NCBI GenBank assembly: GCA_002387735.1
Contig: DGKJ01000100.1
Coordinates: 1-13,973 of the forward strand
Length of the DNA stretch: 13,973 nucleotides
Reading direction: 5' to 3'
Source: Bacteriovoracaceae bacterium UBA4573
GTDB lineage: Bacteria; Bdellovibrionota; UBA1018; UBA923
Shown: positions 6,679-12,944 of the stretch, piece by piece
Numbering within the stretch: the stretch's first letter is position 1
How the letters are laid out: every line of letters begins with the position of its first letter
Program-made: the position numbers and the translations under genes
The notes under the pieces: generated by a model
What the model was told of the DNA's origin: nothing
Databases searched by the model: none
The model's input: only the letters and a program-made list of their open reading frames with translations

Positions 6679-6691
6679 TACAGACACTGTA
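6679..6691. promoter_or_regulatory. Candidate upstream activator site
   Basis: Perfect dyad TACAG-ACA-CTGTA between the two sigma-54 promoters. Its symmetry matches the dimeric Fis-type helix-turn-helix of both neighbouring activators, and its position suits DNA looping to either promoter. Assignment rests only on symmetry and position. Confidence 0.4.
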
Positions 6692-6783
6692 CGGAAAACA
6701 ATACACTATGCGATCGCGTACAATCGGGGCCGAATTCCGGAAAAAGCGAAACCGAGCCCCTCCCTTTTTAGGTGAAAAGTTCG

Positions 6784-6799
6784 TGGCACCACATTTGCT
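6784..6799 (+). promoter_or_regulatory. Sigma-54 (-24/-12) promoter for the receiver-less activator
   Basis: TGGCAC, five bases (CACAT), TTGCT: an exact match to the consensus TGGCAC-N5-TTGCW. The predicted start is near 6810, giving a leader of about 27 bases with GAGGAG ahead of the ATG at 6837. It lies inside the longer open frame starting at 6708, which is strong evidence that the frame's upstream part is not coding. Confidence 0.9.
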
Positions 6800-6836
6800 G
6801 AAGCGGCACGTCAAGAAAGTAGAGGAGTTCGATTTT

Positions 6837-7922
6837 ATGAATACATTAAATTTACCGAATTTGGCGCCAATCGGAGTTAGCATATTGAAGGCCGCACAAG
6901 CGGTTGATGCCACCGTTTTAATTACTGGTGCCACTGGAACCGGCAAGTCACACCTGGCTGAGCAGATTCACCATGCCGATACGCGCCGCGGTGGCCGTAA
7001 GTTGATAAAGGTAAACCTCGCCACTCTGAGCGAAAATTTAATTGAATCGGAACTCTTCGGGCATGAGCGAGGTGCATTTACGGGGGCTGACTTTCGGCGA
7101 GTTGGAAAACTGGAAAGTGCAGATGGTGGCACAGTATTTTTGGATGAAATTGGTGAAATGCCAGTACGTCTTCAGTCTAAGCTTTTGGATTTTATACAGT
7201 ACAAAAAAATTACTCCGGTTGGCTCTAATCGAGAATTAAATTTAAACGTCCGAATATTGGCCGCTACAAATCGTAATCTCGAGGCGGCGGTTAAAGCCGG
7301 TTCCTTTCGCGAGGACCTCTTTCATAGATTAAATGTATTTCGAGTTCACCTAAGCGATTTAGCAAACACCCCGCAGGTGGCACTCGACATGGCAAGAGAG
7401 TTGATTCTTGAAAACCTACGACGGTTGAATAAGCCTGACATGAAAATATCGCGAGACCTACAGTCCGTTATTCGCCACTATCCTTGGCCGGGTAACATTC
7501 GTGAACTTCGTAATGCTTTGGAATTTGCGGTAGCCATGGAACCAACAGCCGAACTGCAACTAACATCTATGCCCGTGCCAATACAAACTTGGGTGAGAGA
7601 GGGTGGTCTTGGGCGCAAGGAAGAATTGCCGGTTTTAATGGAAAGACCGATGCCAGCGACCCAGGGTGCGGGATTTTACGCTTCGTCGAGCATTCTTGAG
7701 TTACCAGTAAATCTTAACTTTAAAGAATCGAAGGCCCAGTTTGAAAAACGGTATATTGAGTATATTTTGCGGGCTTGCAACGGACAAATCAATCTTACCA
7801 GCCGTCGGGCGGGCCTAAATAAAGTATCGTTAACTGAGAAAATAAAAATTTATGGCATCGACTGGCGCCGAATACGCTTCGAATCTACTAAAGCAGCCGA
7901 TGTGTCACGTAATCAAATCTAG
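6837..7922 (+). CDS. Receiver-less sigma-54 activator (AAA+, Fis-type HTH)
   Basis: Bacterial enhancer-binding protein of 361 residues that consists almost only of the AAA+ motor and a DNA-binding tail, with about 20 residues ahead of the motor and no receiver, GAF or PAS domain. Walker A is GATGTGKS (31-38), GAFTGA is at 79-84, Walker B is TVFLDE (99-104), the putative arginine fingers are Arg158 and Arg164 (FREDLFHRL), and the sensor-2 block is WPGNIREL (217-224). The usual PPLRER stretch after the fingers is replaced by LSDLANTP (172-179). After a linker of about 60 residues, the Fis-type helix-turn-helix lies near 312-340 (CNGQINLTSRRAGLNKVSL). ATG 6837 is chosen for GAGGAG nine bases upstream and for the consensus promoter immediately before it. 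Its activity may be set by its sigma-54-driven amount or by a partner protein. Its 3' end overlaps the GT9 gene by 18 bases. Confidence 0.93.
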   Translation: MNTLNLPNLAPIGVSILKAAQAVDATVLITGATGTGKSHLAEQIHHADTRRGGRKLIKVNLATLSENLIESELFGHERGAFTGADFRRVGKLESADGGTVFLDEIGEMPVRLQSKLLDFIQYKKITPVGSNRELNLNVRILAATNRNLEAAVKAGSFREDLFHRLNVFRVHLSDLANTPQVALDMARELILENLRRLNKPDMKISRDLQSVIRHYPWPGNIRELRNALEFAVAMEPTAELQLTSMPVPIQTWVREGGLGRKEELPVLMERPMPATQGAGFYASSSILELPVNLNFKESKAQFEKRYIEYILRACNGQINLTSRRAGLNKVSLTEKIKIYGIDWRRIRFESTKAADVSRNQI

Positions 7923-8930
7923 TATATGATCAGGTGAGATTTCCTTCATGCAGCGTTGAAAGTTCTCGCCTGTGTAGGGGCAAGGGCTGAAAAGTCCGCT
8001 GTTTTTGTAACACGGGGAACAGGAAATGCCGCGATAAACGATATTCATTTGATTGGGTGTGCGCGGTTTAGGCGCCCAAATCCGAGGGTCGGTTGGCCCA
8101 AACAAAGAGATTACTTTCTGCTCAGGTGCGGTCATAACTGCGGCTGCAATATGACCAAGGCCGGAATCAATAGAGACAAAATATTGAAGGCTTTGCAGGG
8201 CGTTTGGGATCTGATCCAAATCAAGTAATCCAACAAAATTTTCGACCGAACAATTAGCATTGCGCAGCGTCTCAGAAGCGAGAATTTCATTGGCCAAACT
8301 AACATCTTCTTTGCCACCAAAAAGCGATATTTTGAAATTCTGCTTGAGTACTAATTTTTCGATGAAGTTTTTTAGGTGGGGCCAACGCTTTTCAAAAAAA
8401 GTTCCCTTAGTGTTCGCTGCACCGCCAACTAGTATTCCTACGTGACCCTTTTTGAATTGTTGAAATTCCGAGATGTTTGTAATCGGAGTGTGCGCAGAAA
8501 AATAGTGTGATCGTAGACGCGACAATGCATCGAAATACATGTCGTATTCGTTTTCGATCGACAGATGTAATCCAAATATAGGAACTCGAAAGACGGCGCG
8601 CAAAGCTAGTTTGTAACGAAAGTCCCGGTGGAGTAAAACTATTGCGGAAGGCCCGATGGCTTTGCATTTCGACAAAAGTCCGGCGGTAGCCACCAATTTA
8701 TTCGGTACAGAACCGCGAAATAGTCGTTCAGTGTTGAAGGCATGAAATTGAATACCGTCACAACCAAGTATCGAAGTCATGGACTGAGCTAATTTGTGAT
8801 AGCCCGCATCGAGGACCCAGTGAATCTCGGAATCTTTAGGTAGAGCACCAAACACTTCGGCGACAGCCCGCGAGGTAGATGCAATATCTCCTAGTGCCGC
8901 AAGCTTGATAATGAGTATTTTATGGCGCAT
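7905..8930 (-). CDS. Glycosyltransferase family 9 (heptosyltransferase-like)
   Basis: GT-B glycosyltransferase of the ADP-heptose:LPS heptosyltransferase family, expected at the cytoplasmic face of the inner membrane adding a sugar to a lipopolysaccharide or similar glycan. The 341-residue product opens with the GT9 motif IIKLAALGDIASTSRAV (7-23) in the N-terminal Rossmann domain. The C-terminal domain carries DSGLGHIAAA (255-264) and LFGPTDPRIW (277-286), which shape the nucleotide-sugar site, then the cysteine cluster CSPC (304-307), Cys317 and Cys327 common in this family. The glycine in DSGLGH replaces the more usual Pro-Met. ATG 8930 has no clear ribosome-binding site, but a TTGCGT-N17-TATAAT promoter (8944-8972) would start the message only a few bases before it. 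The gene diverges from the epimerase with 29 bases between starts. Acceptor and donor sugars cannot be told. Confidence 0.88.
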   Translation of the reverse strand: MRHKILIIKLAALGDIASTSRAVAEVFGALPKDSEIHWVLDAGYHKLAQSMTSILGCDGIQFHAFNTERLFRGSVPNKLVATAGLLSKCKAIGPSAIVLLHRDFRYKLALRAVFRVPIFGLHLSIENEYDMYFDALSRLRSHYFSAHTPITNISEFQQFKKGHVGILVGGAANTKGTFFEKRWPHLKNFIEKLVLKQNFKISLFGGKEDVSLANEILASETLRNANCSVENFVGLLDLDQIPNALQSLQYFVSIDSGLGHIAAAVMTAPEQKVISLFGPTDPRIWAPKPRTPNQMNIVYRGISCSPCYKNSGLFSPCPYTGENFQRCMKEISPDHILDLIT

Positions 8931-8943
8931 TTAATCAAAAAAA

Positions 8944-8972
8944 ATTATAGAAATAATAAATGAACGACGCAA
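8944..8972 (-). promoter_or_regulatory. Candidate sigma-70 promoter for the GT9 gene
   Basis: Minus strand: TTGCGT (8972-8967), 17-base spacer, perfect TATAAT (8949-8944). The predicted start near 8937 leaves a leader of about seven bases, so the message would be nearly leaderless, in keeping with the lack of a ribosome-binding site at 8930. The -35 box overlaps the start of the divergent epimerase gene. Confidence 0.5.
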
Positions 8973-10003
8973 TCAACTTTTATCGTGGAAAGCAGGTCCT
9001 TGTAACGGGCGGGGCCGGATTCTTGGGCAGCAATCTGGCGACGCGTTTTGTTCAAAACGAGATCGCCGTAACAGTGGTAGATAATTTTCACCCCGACTAC
9101 GGCGCGAACCCCTTCAATCTAGAGGGGCTCGGGTCAAATTTAAACCTAATTCGTGGCGATATCACGGATCGCGCTCTTATGAAGGAGCTCTGTGGGCGGG
9201 CCGATGTGATATATCACATAGCGGCGCAATGCTCTCATGTCGACAGTATGATTGACCCCTGGCTTGACCTAAAGTTCAATTGTGAAGGAACTTTGGCGGT
9301 TCTGGAAGGCGCAAAGGCCAGTGCTAAGAAGCCCGTTGTGGTTTACGCGGGAACTCGCGCGATCATCGGCGCGCCGCTAGAATCACCTGCTGGAGAAAGT
9401 ACTCTTCCAAACCCTGTCGATGTTTACGGCGTTAATAAACTCGCTGCCGAGTGGTACGGAGCGGTTTACGCACGAGTTCATGGTATTCCGTACGTTTCAC
9501 TCCGTTTGACGAACTGTTTTGGCGAGCGCCATCAGATGAAAAATGGTAAATACGGTATTTTGAATTGGTTTATGAGTCTGGCTCTCCAGGGTAAAACTAT
9601 TAAAATTTACGGGACTGGTGCGCAATTACGAGATTACCTTTACGTGTCTGACGCGATAGATTCCTTTGTCGCCGCCGGGAGATTTGGGGAGAAATTGCGA
9701 AACGGGGAGTCCTTCCCAGAGGTGCAGCTTTCGGGAGAGAAAGTTCCGTTTGCTATCTTTAACGTTGCATCAGGCAAACCAAAAGCGTTTGCCGAATGCG
9801 CCAAGCGTGTGGCCACCATTGGTGGTGGGTCCGTAGAGTTTGTTCCGTGGCCAAAAGATCGAGAAGCTATCGAAACCGGAGATTTTGTAGCAACCATAAC
9901 TGCTGCTGAGCGATATCTCGGCTGGCGACCAAAAGTTGAGTTTGAGGCGGGCTTACAAAATACTTTTGCCTATTATCGCCAACATCTTTCACGATACCTG
10001 TAG
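8960..10003 (+). CDS. NAD-dependent sugar-nucleotide epimerase/dehydratase (extended SDR)
   Basis: Cytoplasmic extended short-chain dehydrogenase that would modify a nucleotide-bound hexose (C4 epimerisation, 4,6-dehydration or C2 epimerisation), supplying the neighbouring glycosyltransferases. The 347-residue product has the NAD-binding loop TGGAGFLG (16-23), an acidic residue ending the second strand (VVDN, Asp41), GDIT (67-70), HIAAQ (86-90), a Thr132 in the catalytic Ser/Thr position (YAGTRAI), and the catalytic pair Tyr156/Lys160 (YGVNK). LRLTNCFGERHQ (181-192) and GTGAQLRDYLYVSDA lie in the substrate domain and resemble UDP-glucose 4-epimerase and CDP-paratose 2-epimerase relatives. Three bases separate its stop from the next gene's ATG, so the two are an operon. 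No ribosome-binding site stands out before ATG 8960; the upstream 29 bases are almost all A and T. Substrate is not determinable here. Confidence 0.88.
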   Translation: MNDAINFYRGKQVLVTGGAGFLGSNLATRFVQNEIAVTVVDNFHPDYGANPFNLEGLGSNLNLIRGDITDRALMKELCGRADVIYHIAAQCSHVDSMIDPWLDLKFNCEGTLAVLEGAKASAKKPVVVYAGTRAIIGAPLESPAGESTLPNPVDVYGVNKLAAEWYGAVYARVHGIPYVSLRLTNCFGERHQMKNGKYGILNWFMSLALQGKTIKIYGTGAQLRDYLYVSDAIDSFVAAGRFGEKLRNGESFPEVQLSGEKVPFAIFNVASGKPKAFAECAKRVATIGGGSVEFVPWPKDREAIETGDFVATITAAERYLGWRPKVEFEAGLQNTFAYYRQHLSRYL

Positions 10004-10006
10004 GCT

Positions 10007-11152
10007 ATGTTAAACAGGAAGCTTTTAGTCGCGGTAGGTTCTCGGCAAGATCAAGTTTGTAGTGTGGGAGCATTCGCGAGGGCGGAGGCCGCAGCGCTCA
10101 GTGATTATTTTACGAATGTCCAAATATTGGAACCGGACACCGAAAAAAAGTATCCGATTACCAGAGGAATTGAAGTTCCTGATGTAATTCTATTTCACGC
10201 TCCTTCTCTTCACGACCGACTGCGCCCGTGGTACCCACTTAAGTCTGCCCTTATGTTGCGGGCGGCGTTTCCTAAGTCGAAATTTATCAGCCTCGTTCAC
10301 GAATTTTCGGAAGCCCCCGCACATTGGAAAATTAGACAAATCGCAATTACCAAATTGGCAACCGCTGTTGTGGTGAATTCAGAGGCTGACGAGACGGGCA
10401 TGTCTCGGTGGCATTCGAGATTGTTAAGAATCCCCTTGGGCCCGACGCTATCGCTCGAGGGTTTGCCTAAATCGGAATTAGATCTAAATCGGAATTTAGT
10501 AGAGAGTGCGGTGCGAAATTTCAGAAAACAAGTGTTCTCGGATTTAAATCTCGCGGAAGGCGCTAAATTAATTGTTCATCCGGGGTTAGTCACTCCTGGC
10601 AAGGGGGTCAACTCTCTTGAGCAAATGTTGAACAGTTTCGAAAATGCCACCAAAAATTTTCACCTTGTGGTCGTCGGTGGGTTCGGTCCGAAAGAACGTG
10701 ATCGTGTGTTTGCAATGGAAACCACAAGGCGGCTAAGTGCAGCCGCCAAGGGACGTTTTAGTTTTATAGAATCACCGAGCGATGTACGTTTTCAACAACT
10801 GCTAACGGCAGCTGATTTGGTAGTGCTTCCGTATGACGAAGGAGTGTCGGAGAGGCGTTCGTCGTTTCTATCTTCAATGTGGAGCGCAGCCAATGTTTGG
10901 ATAACGACCGGTAATTTTTCGGCACCACTTCGACTAGAATCTAGCGCGGCACATTCCGTTTCAAAGTCTGAATTTCAGCAGAGCCCAACTGTAGTAAGCG
11001 AAAGTATAAAAAAAGCGCTAGCAGAATCCTATGAAAATGCCATGGAGCGCAGATTAAAAAATTTAAATTGGGCCTACCAAAGGTCTTGGGGTAAACGGAG
11101 CGAAAAATTTGCTAACTTCGTTGAGCAGCTATTTGTTGGGAATAAAAATTAA
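10007..11152 (+). CDS. GT-B glycosyltransferase, group 1 (GT4-like)
   Basis: Retaining GT-B glycosyltransferase of 381 residues, probably transferring a nucleotide sugar to a surface polysaccharide intermediate at the inner membrane. The N-terminal domain is divergent (HAPSLHDRLRPWYPLKS, 64-80; VVVNSEADETG, 121-131). The C-terminal domain has the GT4-type core: HPGLVTPGKGVNSLEQML (191-208), VVVGGFG (221-227), the SPSD...LLTAADLVVLPY block (256-276) and YDEGVSERRSSFLSSMWSA. The usual Glu-x7-Glu pocket motif is not cleanly kept, so donor binding may differ from classical members. It is translated directly after the epimerase, whose product may be its donor. The last 41 bases overlap the convergent second GT4 gene, with no intrinsic terminator between them. 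Confidence 0.82.
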   Translation: MLNRKLLVAVGSRQDQVCSVGAFARAEAAALSDYFTNVQILEPDTEKKYPITRGIEVPDVILFHAPSLHDRLRPWYPLKSALMLRAAFPKSKFISLVHEFSEAPAHWKIRQIAITKLATAVVVNSEADETGMSRWHSRLLRIPLGPTLSLEGLPKSELDLNRNLVESAVRNFRKQVFSDLNLAEGAKLIVHPGLVTPGKGVNSLEQMLNSFENATKNFHLVVVGGFGPKERDRVFAMETTRRLSAAAKGRFSFIESPSDVRFQQLLTAADLVVLPYDEGVSERRSSFLSSMWSAANVWITTGNFSAPLRLESSAAHSVSKSEFQQSPTVVSESIKKALAESYENAMERRLKNLNWAYQRSWGKRSEKFANFVEQLFVGNKN

Positions 11153-12107
11153 GTAATTTTTTTGCAGAATTGCTCCAACTACTTGCCAATGAGCAGGGTT
11201 TTAAATTTGGATCTGCAAGTAGGGATTCTATTTGGTTGGCGATGGCGTCAGTGTTGCGCGGATTAAAAAAATAGGAATTTTTGTAATTTAGTAGCGCGTA
11301 CCTCATTTGAGGCAAATCAGACGCTAGAATCGGTAAACCCGCACTTTTTGCCTCATGGAGGACAATGGGATCACCTTCGTAAAGCGAGCCTAAAATGAGA
11401 GCGCGGCTAGATTGAAATAGTTTGTAAAGATCGAAGCTATTTTTGGGGCCGAGGGATTCGATATTGTTACTGTTGGTATTTGAAATGCCTGGCACGGCCG
11501 AAAGTATGATCCTGGTTCCCTTTTTAGCAACTTGAGAGACAGCTTCTAGAATCCGGTCAGTGTTTTTTACACGATCCCCGCTGCGCCCGATAAATAAAAT
11601 TCTGGGCTCCTCGGAAATGGCTTTGAGGGGTCTAAATATTTCTACATCGGCTGCATTTTCAATTACGACGGTAGGACACCTTAAAAAATAATATCGTCGT
11701 GCTTCCTGTTCGGCCAATGGGCTAACACACACGGCAGCGTTAGCTCGGAGTGCGATTTTGAACTCCTTAAGCAAGGAACGATATCCAGCAGGACTAAAAT
11801 ATTCGCGGCAGGCTATCATGCGCCCTGCAGTTGTGCCGTGGTAAACCGGCATTAGAAAAGTAGGTATTCCCAATTGTCGTAGGCTTTCCAAAAATTTTCG
11901 GGGCACAGCGCAATCCCCATGTAGGTGCACTACCGCGGTTTGATTTTTTGTAATGTGGGGCAATTGCGATTCGCAGGCAGTCTTTCCGACCGCTACTTTT
12001 AGGCCCAAGCGCTCCAGGGCGTCAGAGACTTTATTAATATGCATTTCCACCCCACCCAGAGGGGCTTCGGTGCGCAGTTCGGTGTATTGCAAAACCACGA
12101 TGTCCAT
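11112..12107 (-). CDS. Glycosyltransferase family 4 (group 1)
   Basis: GT-B glycosyltransferase of 331 residues. The N-terminal domain has the acceptor-side loop LGGVEMHI (17-24) and HLHGD (61-65). The C-terminal domain has ILFIGRSGDRVKNTDRILEA (170-189), and the donor pocket motif with Glu244 and Glu252 spaced Glu-x7-Glu (YEGDPIVLHEAKSAGLPILAS, overlapping 243-263). This is a more classical GT4 than its convergent neighbour. It should act at the cytoplasmic membrane face in glycan assembly; sugar specificity is not visible. The start ATG at 12107 is only 14 bases from the divergent TrpR-type gene, leaving no room for separate promoters between them; any promoter must lie within the neighbouring coding sequence. 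Its 3' end overlaps the preceding plus-strand gene by 41 bases. Confidence 0.9.
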   Translation of the reverse strand: MDIVVLQYTELRTEAPLGGVEMHINKVSDALERLGLKVAVGKTACESQLPHITKNQTAVVHLHGDCAVPRKFLESLRQLGIPTFLMPVYHGTTAGRMIACREYFSPAGYRSLLKEFKIALRANAAVCVSPLAEQEARRYYFLRCPTVVIENAADVEIFRPLKAISEEPRILFIGRSGDRVKNTDRILEAVSQVAKKGTRIILSAVPGISNTNSNNIESLGPKNSFDLYKLFQSSRALILGSLYEGDPIVLHEAKSAGLPILASDLPQMRYALLNYKNSYFFNPRNTDAIANQIESLLADPNLKPCSLASSWSNSAKKLLNFYSQQIAAQRS

Positions 12108-12121
12108 ATCAGACTCATACC

Positions 12122-12472
12122 ATGTCGTCGGGGAACCAAAAACAAGTCCGTCACCAAAAACGAAGCAAGTTACATAGTGCTAGTCCCGATGGACATCGTG
12201 CCGAAGAGCTAGCGGAACTCTTTCTGGAATTTGAAAATAAGGCGGAATTTAAGGCCTTTTTACTTGATTTTTTGACATCCGTAGAGAGAAAAGAATTGTG
12301 GGAGCGTTGGTGCATTGTTGACCTTCTGCTTTCCGGAGTTGCGCAAAGAGACATTCGTGATGAGTTGGGCATCAGCATATCGAAAGTCACCCGGGGGTCT
12401 CGAGCAATTCAAACTGGAACAGGAGCGTTCGTAAAACTTTGGCAAAAGCGCAAGTATGCGCAAAAATCTTGA
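12122..12472 (+). CDS. TrpR/YerC-type DNA-binding regulator
   Basis: Small all-helical repressor of the TrpR superfamily, 116 residues against 108 for E. coli TrpR. After a basic N-terminal tail (1-26), the helices align with TrpR: LTSVERKELWERWCIVDLLLSG (51-72) and the helix-turn-helix VAQRDIRDELGISISKVTRGSRAI (73-96). Aligned with E. coli TrpR from memory, Thr52, Arg62, Arg91 and Ser93 match Thr44, Arg54, Arg84 and Ser86, so most of the tryptophan pocket seems present, which is unlike the shorter YerC branch; the position of Thr81 is Lys88. No trp gene or clear trp operator is seen here, so ligand and targets are open. The ATG at 12122 lacks a ribosome-binding site. It diverges from a GT4 gene and is followed 53 bases later by the HU-like gene. 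Confidence 0.85.
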   Translation: MSSGNQKQVRHQKRSKLHSASPDGHRAEELAELFLEFENKAEFKAFLLDFLTSVERKELWERWCIVDLLLSGVAQRDIRDELGISISKVTRGSRAIQTGTGAFVKLWQKRKYAQKS

Positions 12473-12497
12473 CAGCGTTTACCGATCGCAGGACCAT
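12469..12497 (+). promoter_or_regulatory. Candidate promoter for the HU-like gene
   Basis: A perfect -35 box TTGACA (12469-12474) overlaps the stop codon of the TrpR-type gene. With a 17-base spacer the -10 position reads GACCAT, which matches TATAAT at only three positions. The -35 is convincing, the -10 is not; the predicted leader would be about 20-25 bases and carry the AGGAGG site. Confidence 0.4.
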
Positions 12498-12525
12498 TTG
12501 TCGTATCAATTTATAGGAGGCCCTC

Positions 12526-12873
12526 ATGGCAAAGAAGAAGTTTTCATTACTGGACGAATTACACAACCGAGTAACTACCACAGTGCAAGTAACCCGTAGC
12601 GGCGAAGCTAAGATCAAACGTGGTGATTTGCGTAAAGTGTTGGATGACGCTTTCACCGCAGCTGCAAAAGCTGGCGCAAAAGGCGAGCGCGTTCGATTTC
12701 CGATCATCGGAGCCCTTGTGCGTCGCGACGTAAAAGCGCGCAAAGCTGGTAAAGGTCGTAATCCATTCACCGGTGAAGAAATCATGGTGAAGGCTCGCCC
12801 GGCTAGCAAAAAGCCCCGTTGGTCCTTTCCAAAGACTTTGAAAGACATCTACGCTAACAAACGTAACTGGTAG
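12526..12873 (+). CDS. HU/IHF-like nucleoid DNA-binding protein
   Basis: DNA-bending nucleoid protein of 115 residues, longer than canonical HU (about 90). The helical N-terminal dimerisation part spans about 7-50. The beta region (55-72, VRFPIIGALVRRDVKARK) leads to the DNA-binding arm with KGRNPFTGEEI (76-86), in which Pro80 matches the residue that intercalates DNA in HU and IHF. The C-terminus is longer and more basic than usual (SKKPRWSFPKTLKD, 94-107, then NKRNW). The typical GFGTF turn before the arm is changed to PIIGAL. A very strong ribosome-binding site (AGGAGG, about 7 bases before ATG 12526) and a strong terminator immediately after suggest a highly expressed single gene. Codon choice also looks enriched in forms such as CGT and GGT. 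Family is clear; whether it acts as HU, IHF or a lineage-specific variant is open. Confidence 0.88.
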   Translation: MAKKKFSLLDELHNRVTTTVQVTRSGEAKIKRGDLRKVLDDAFTAAAKAGAKGERVRFPIIGALVRRDVKARKAGKGRNPFTGEEIMVKARPASKKPRWSFPKTLKDIYANKRNW

Positions 12874-12901
12874 TCGTTTTCGCGTTTATGTTTTATTTCT
12901 G

Positions 12902-12934
12902 GGGCGGGTGACCAAAAGTCGCCCGCCCTTTTTT
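12902..12934 (+). terminator. Rho-independent terminator after the HU-like gene
   Basis: An 11-pair GC-rich stem, GGGCGGGTGAC (12902-12912) with GTCGCCCGCCC (12918-12928), contains one G-T pair and a CAAAA loop, and is followed by six T residues (12929-12934). It ends the HU-like transcript just 10 bases before the next gene's ATG. Confidence 0.93.
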
Positions 12935-12944
12935 ATTGGTGTTT

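Larger units (their letters stand above)
6567..6836. promoter_or_regulatory. Shared regulatory region between the two sigma-54 activators
   Basis: This 270-bp gap separates the divergent activator genes and holds both -24/-12 promoters, back to back and about 176 bases apart. Between them are symmetric elements: GTGCCTG (6625-6631) with CAGGCAC (6652-6658); TACAG-ACA-CTGTA (6679-6691); TGTACG (6688-6693) with CGTACA (6717-6722); and the 8-base palindrome GCGATCGC (6710-6717). TACAGACACTGTA lies about 95 bp upstream of the right promoter and 70-85 bp upstream of the left one, the usual distance for an activator site serving a sigma-54 promoter. Which element is actually bound is unknown. Confidence 0.6.

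Noticed and set aside
6708..6836. Longer start for the receiver-less sigma-54 activator
   Set aside because: A consensus -24/-12 promoter at 6784-6799 and a Shine-Dalgarno sequence before 6837 lie inside this stretch, so it is regulatory DNA.
9997..10022. Resemblance of TATGTTAAAC to the XerD half of dif
   Set aside because: It spans a gene start codon, has no matching XerC half with six-base spacer, and is too short to be meaningful.
12170..12200. GTGCTAGT near the TrpR-type gene start as a trp operator
   Set aside because: It lies within the coding region and lacks the symmetric partner of the trp operator palindrome.
12387..12848. 153-residue reading frame antisense to the HU-like gene
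   Set aside because: Shadow of a strongly supported gene; no recognisable domain or translation signal.
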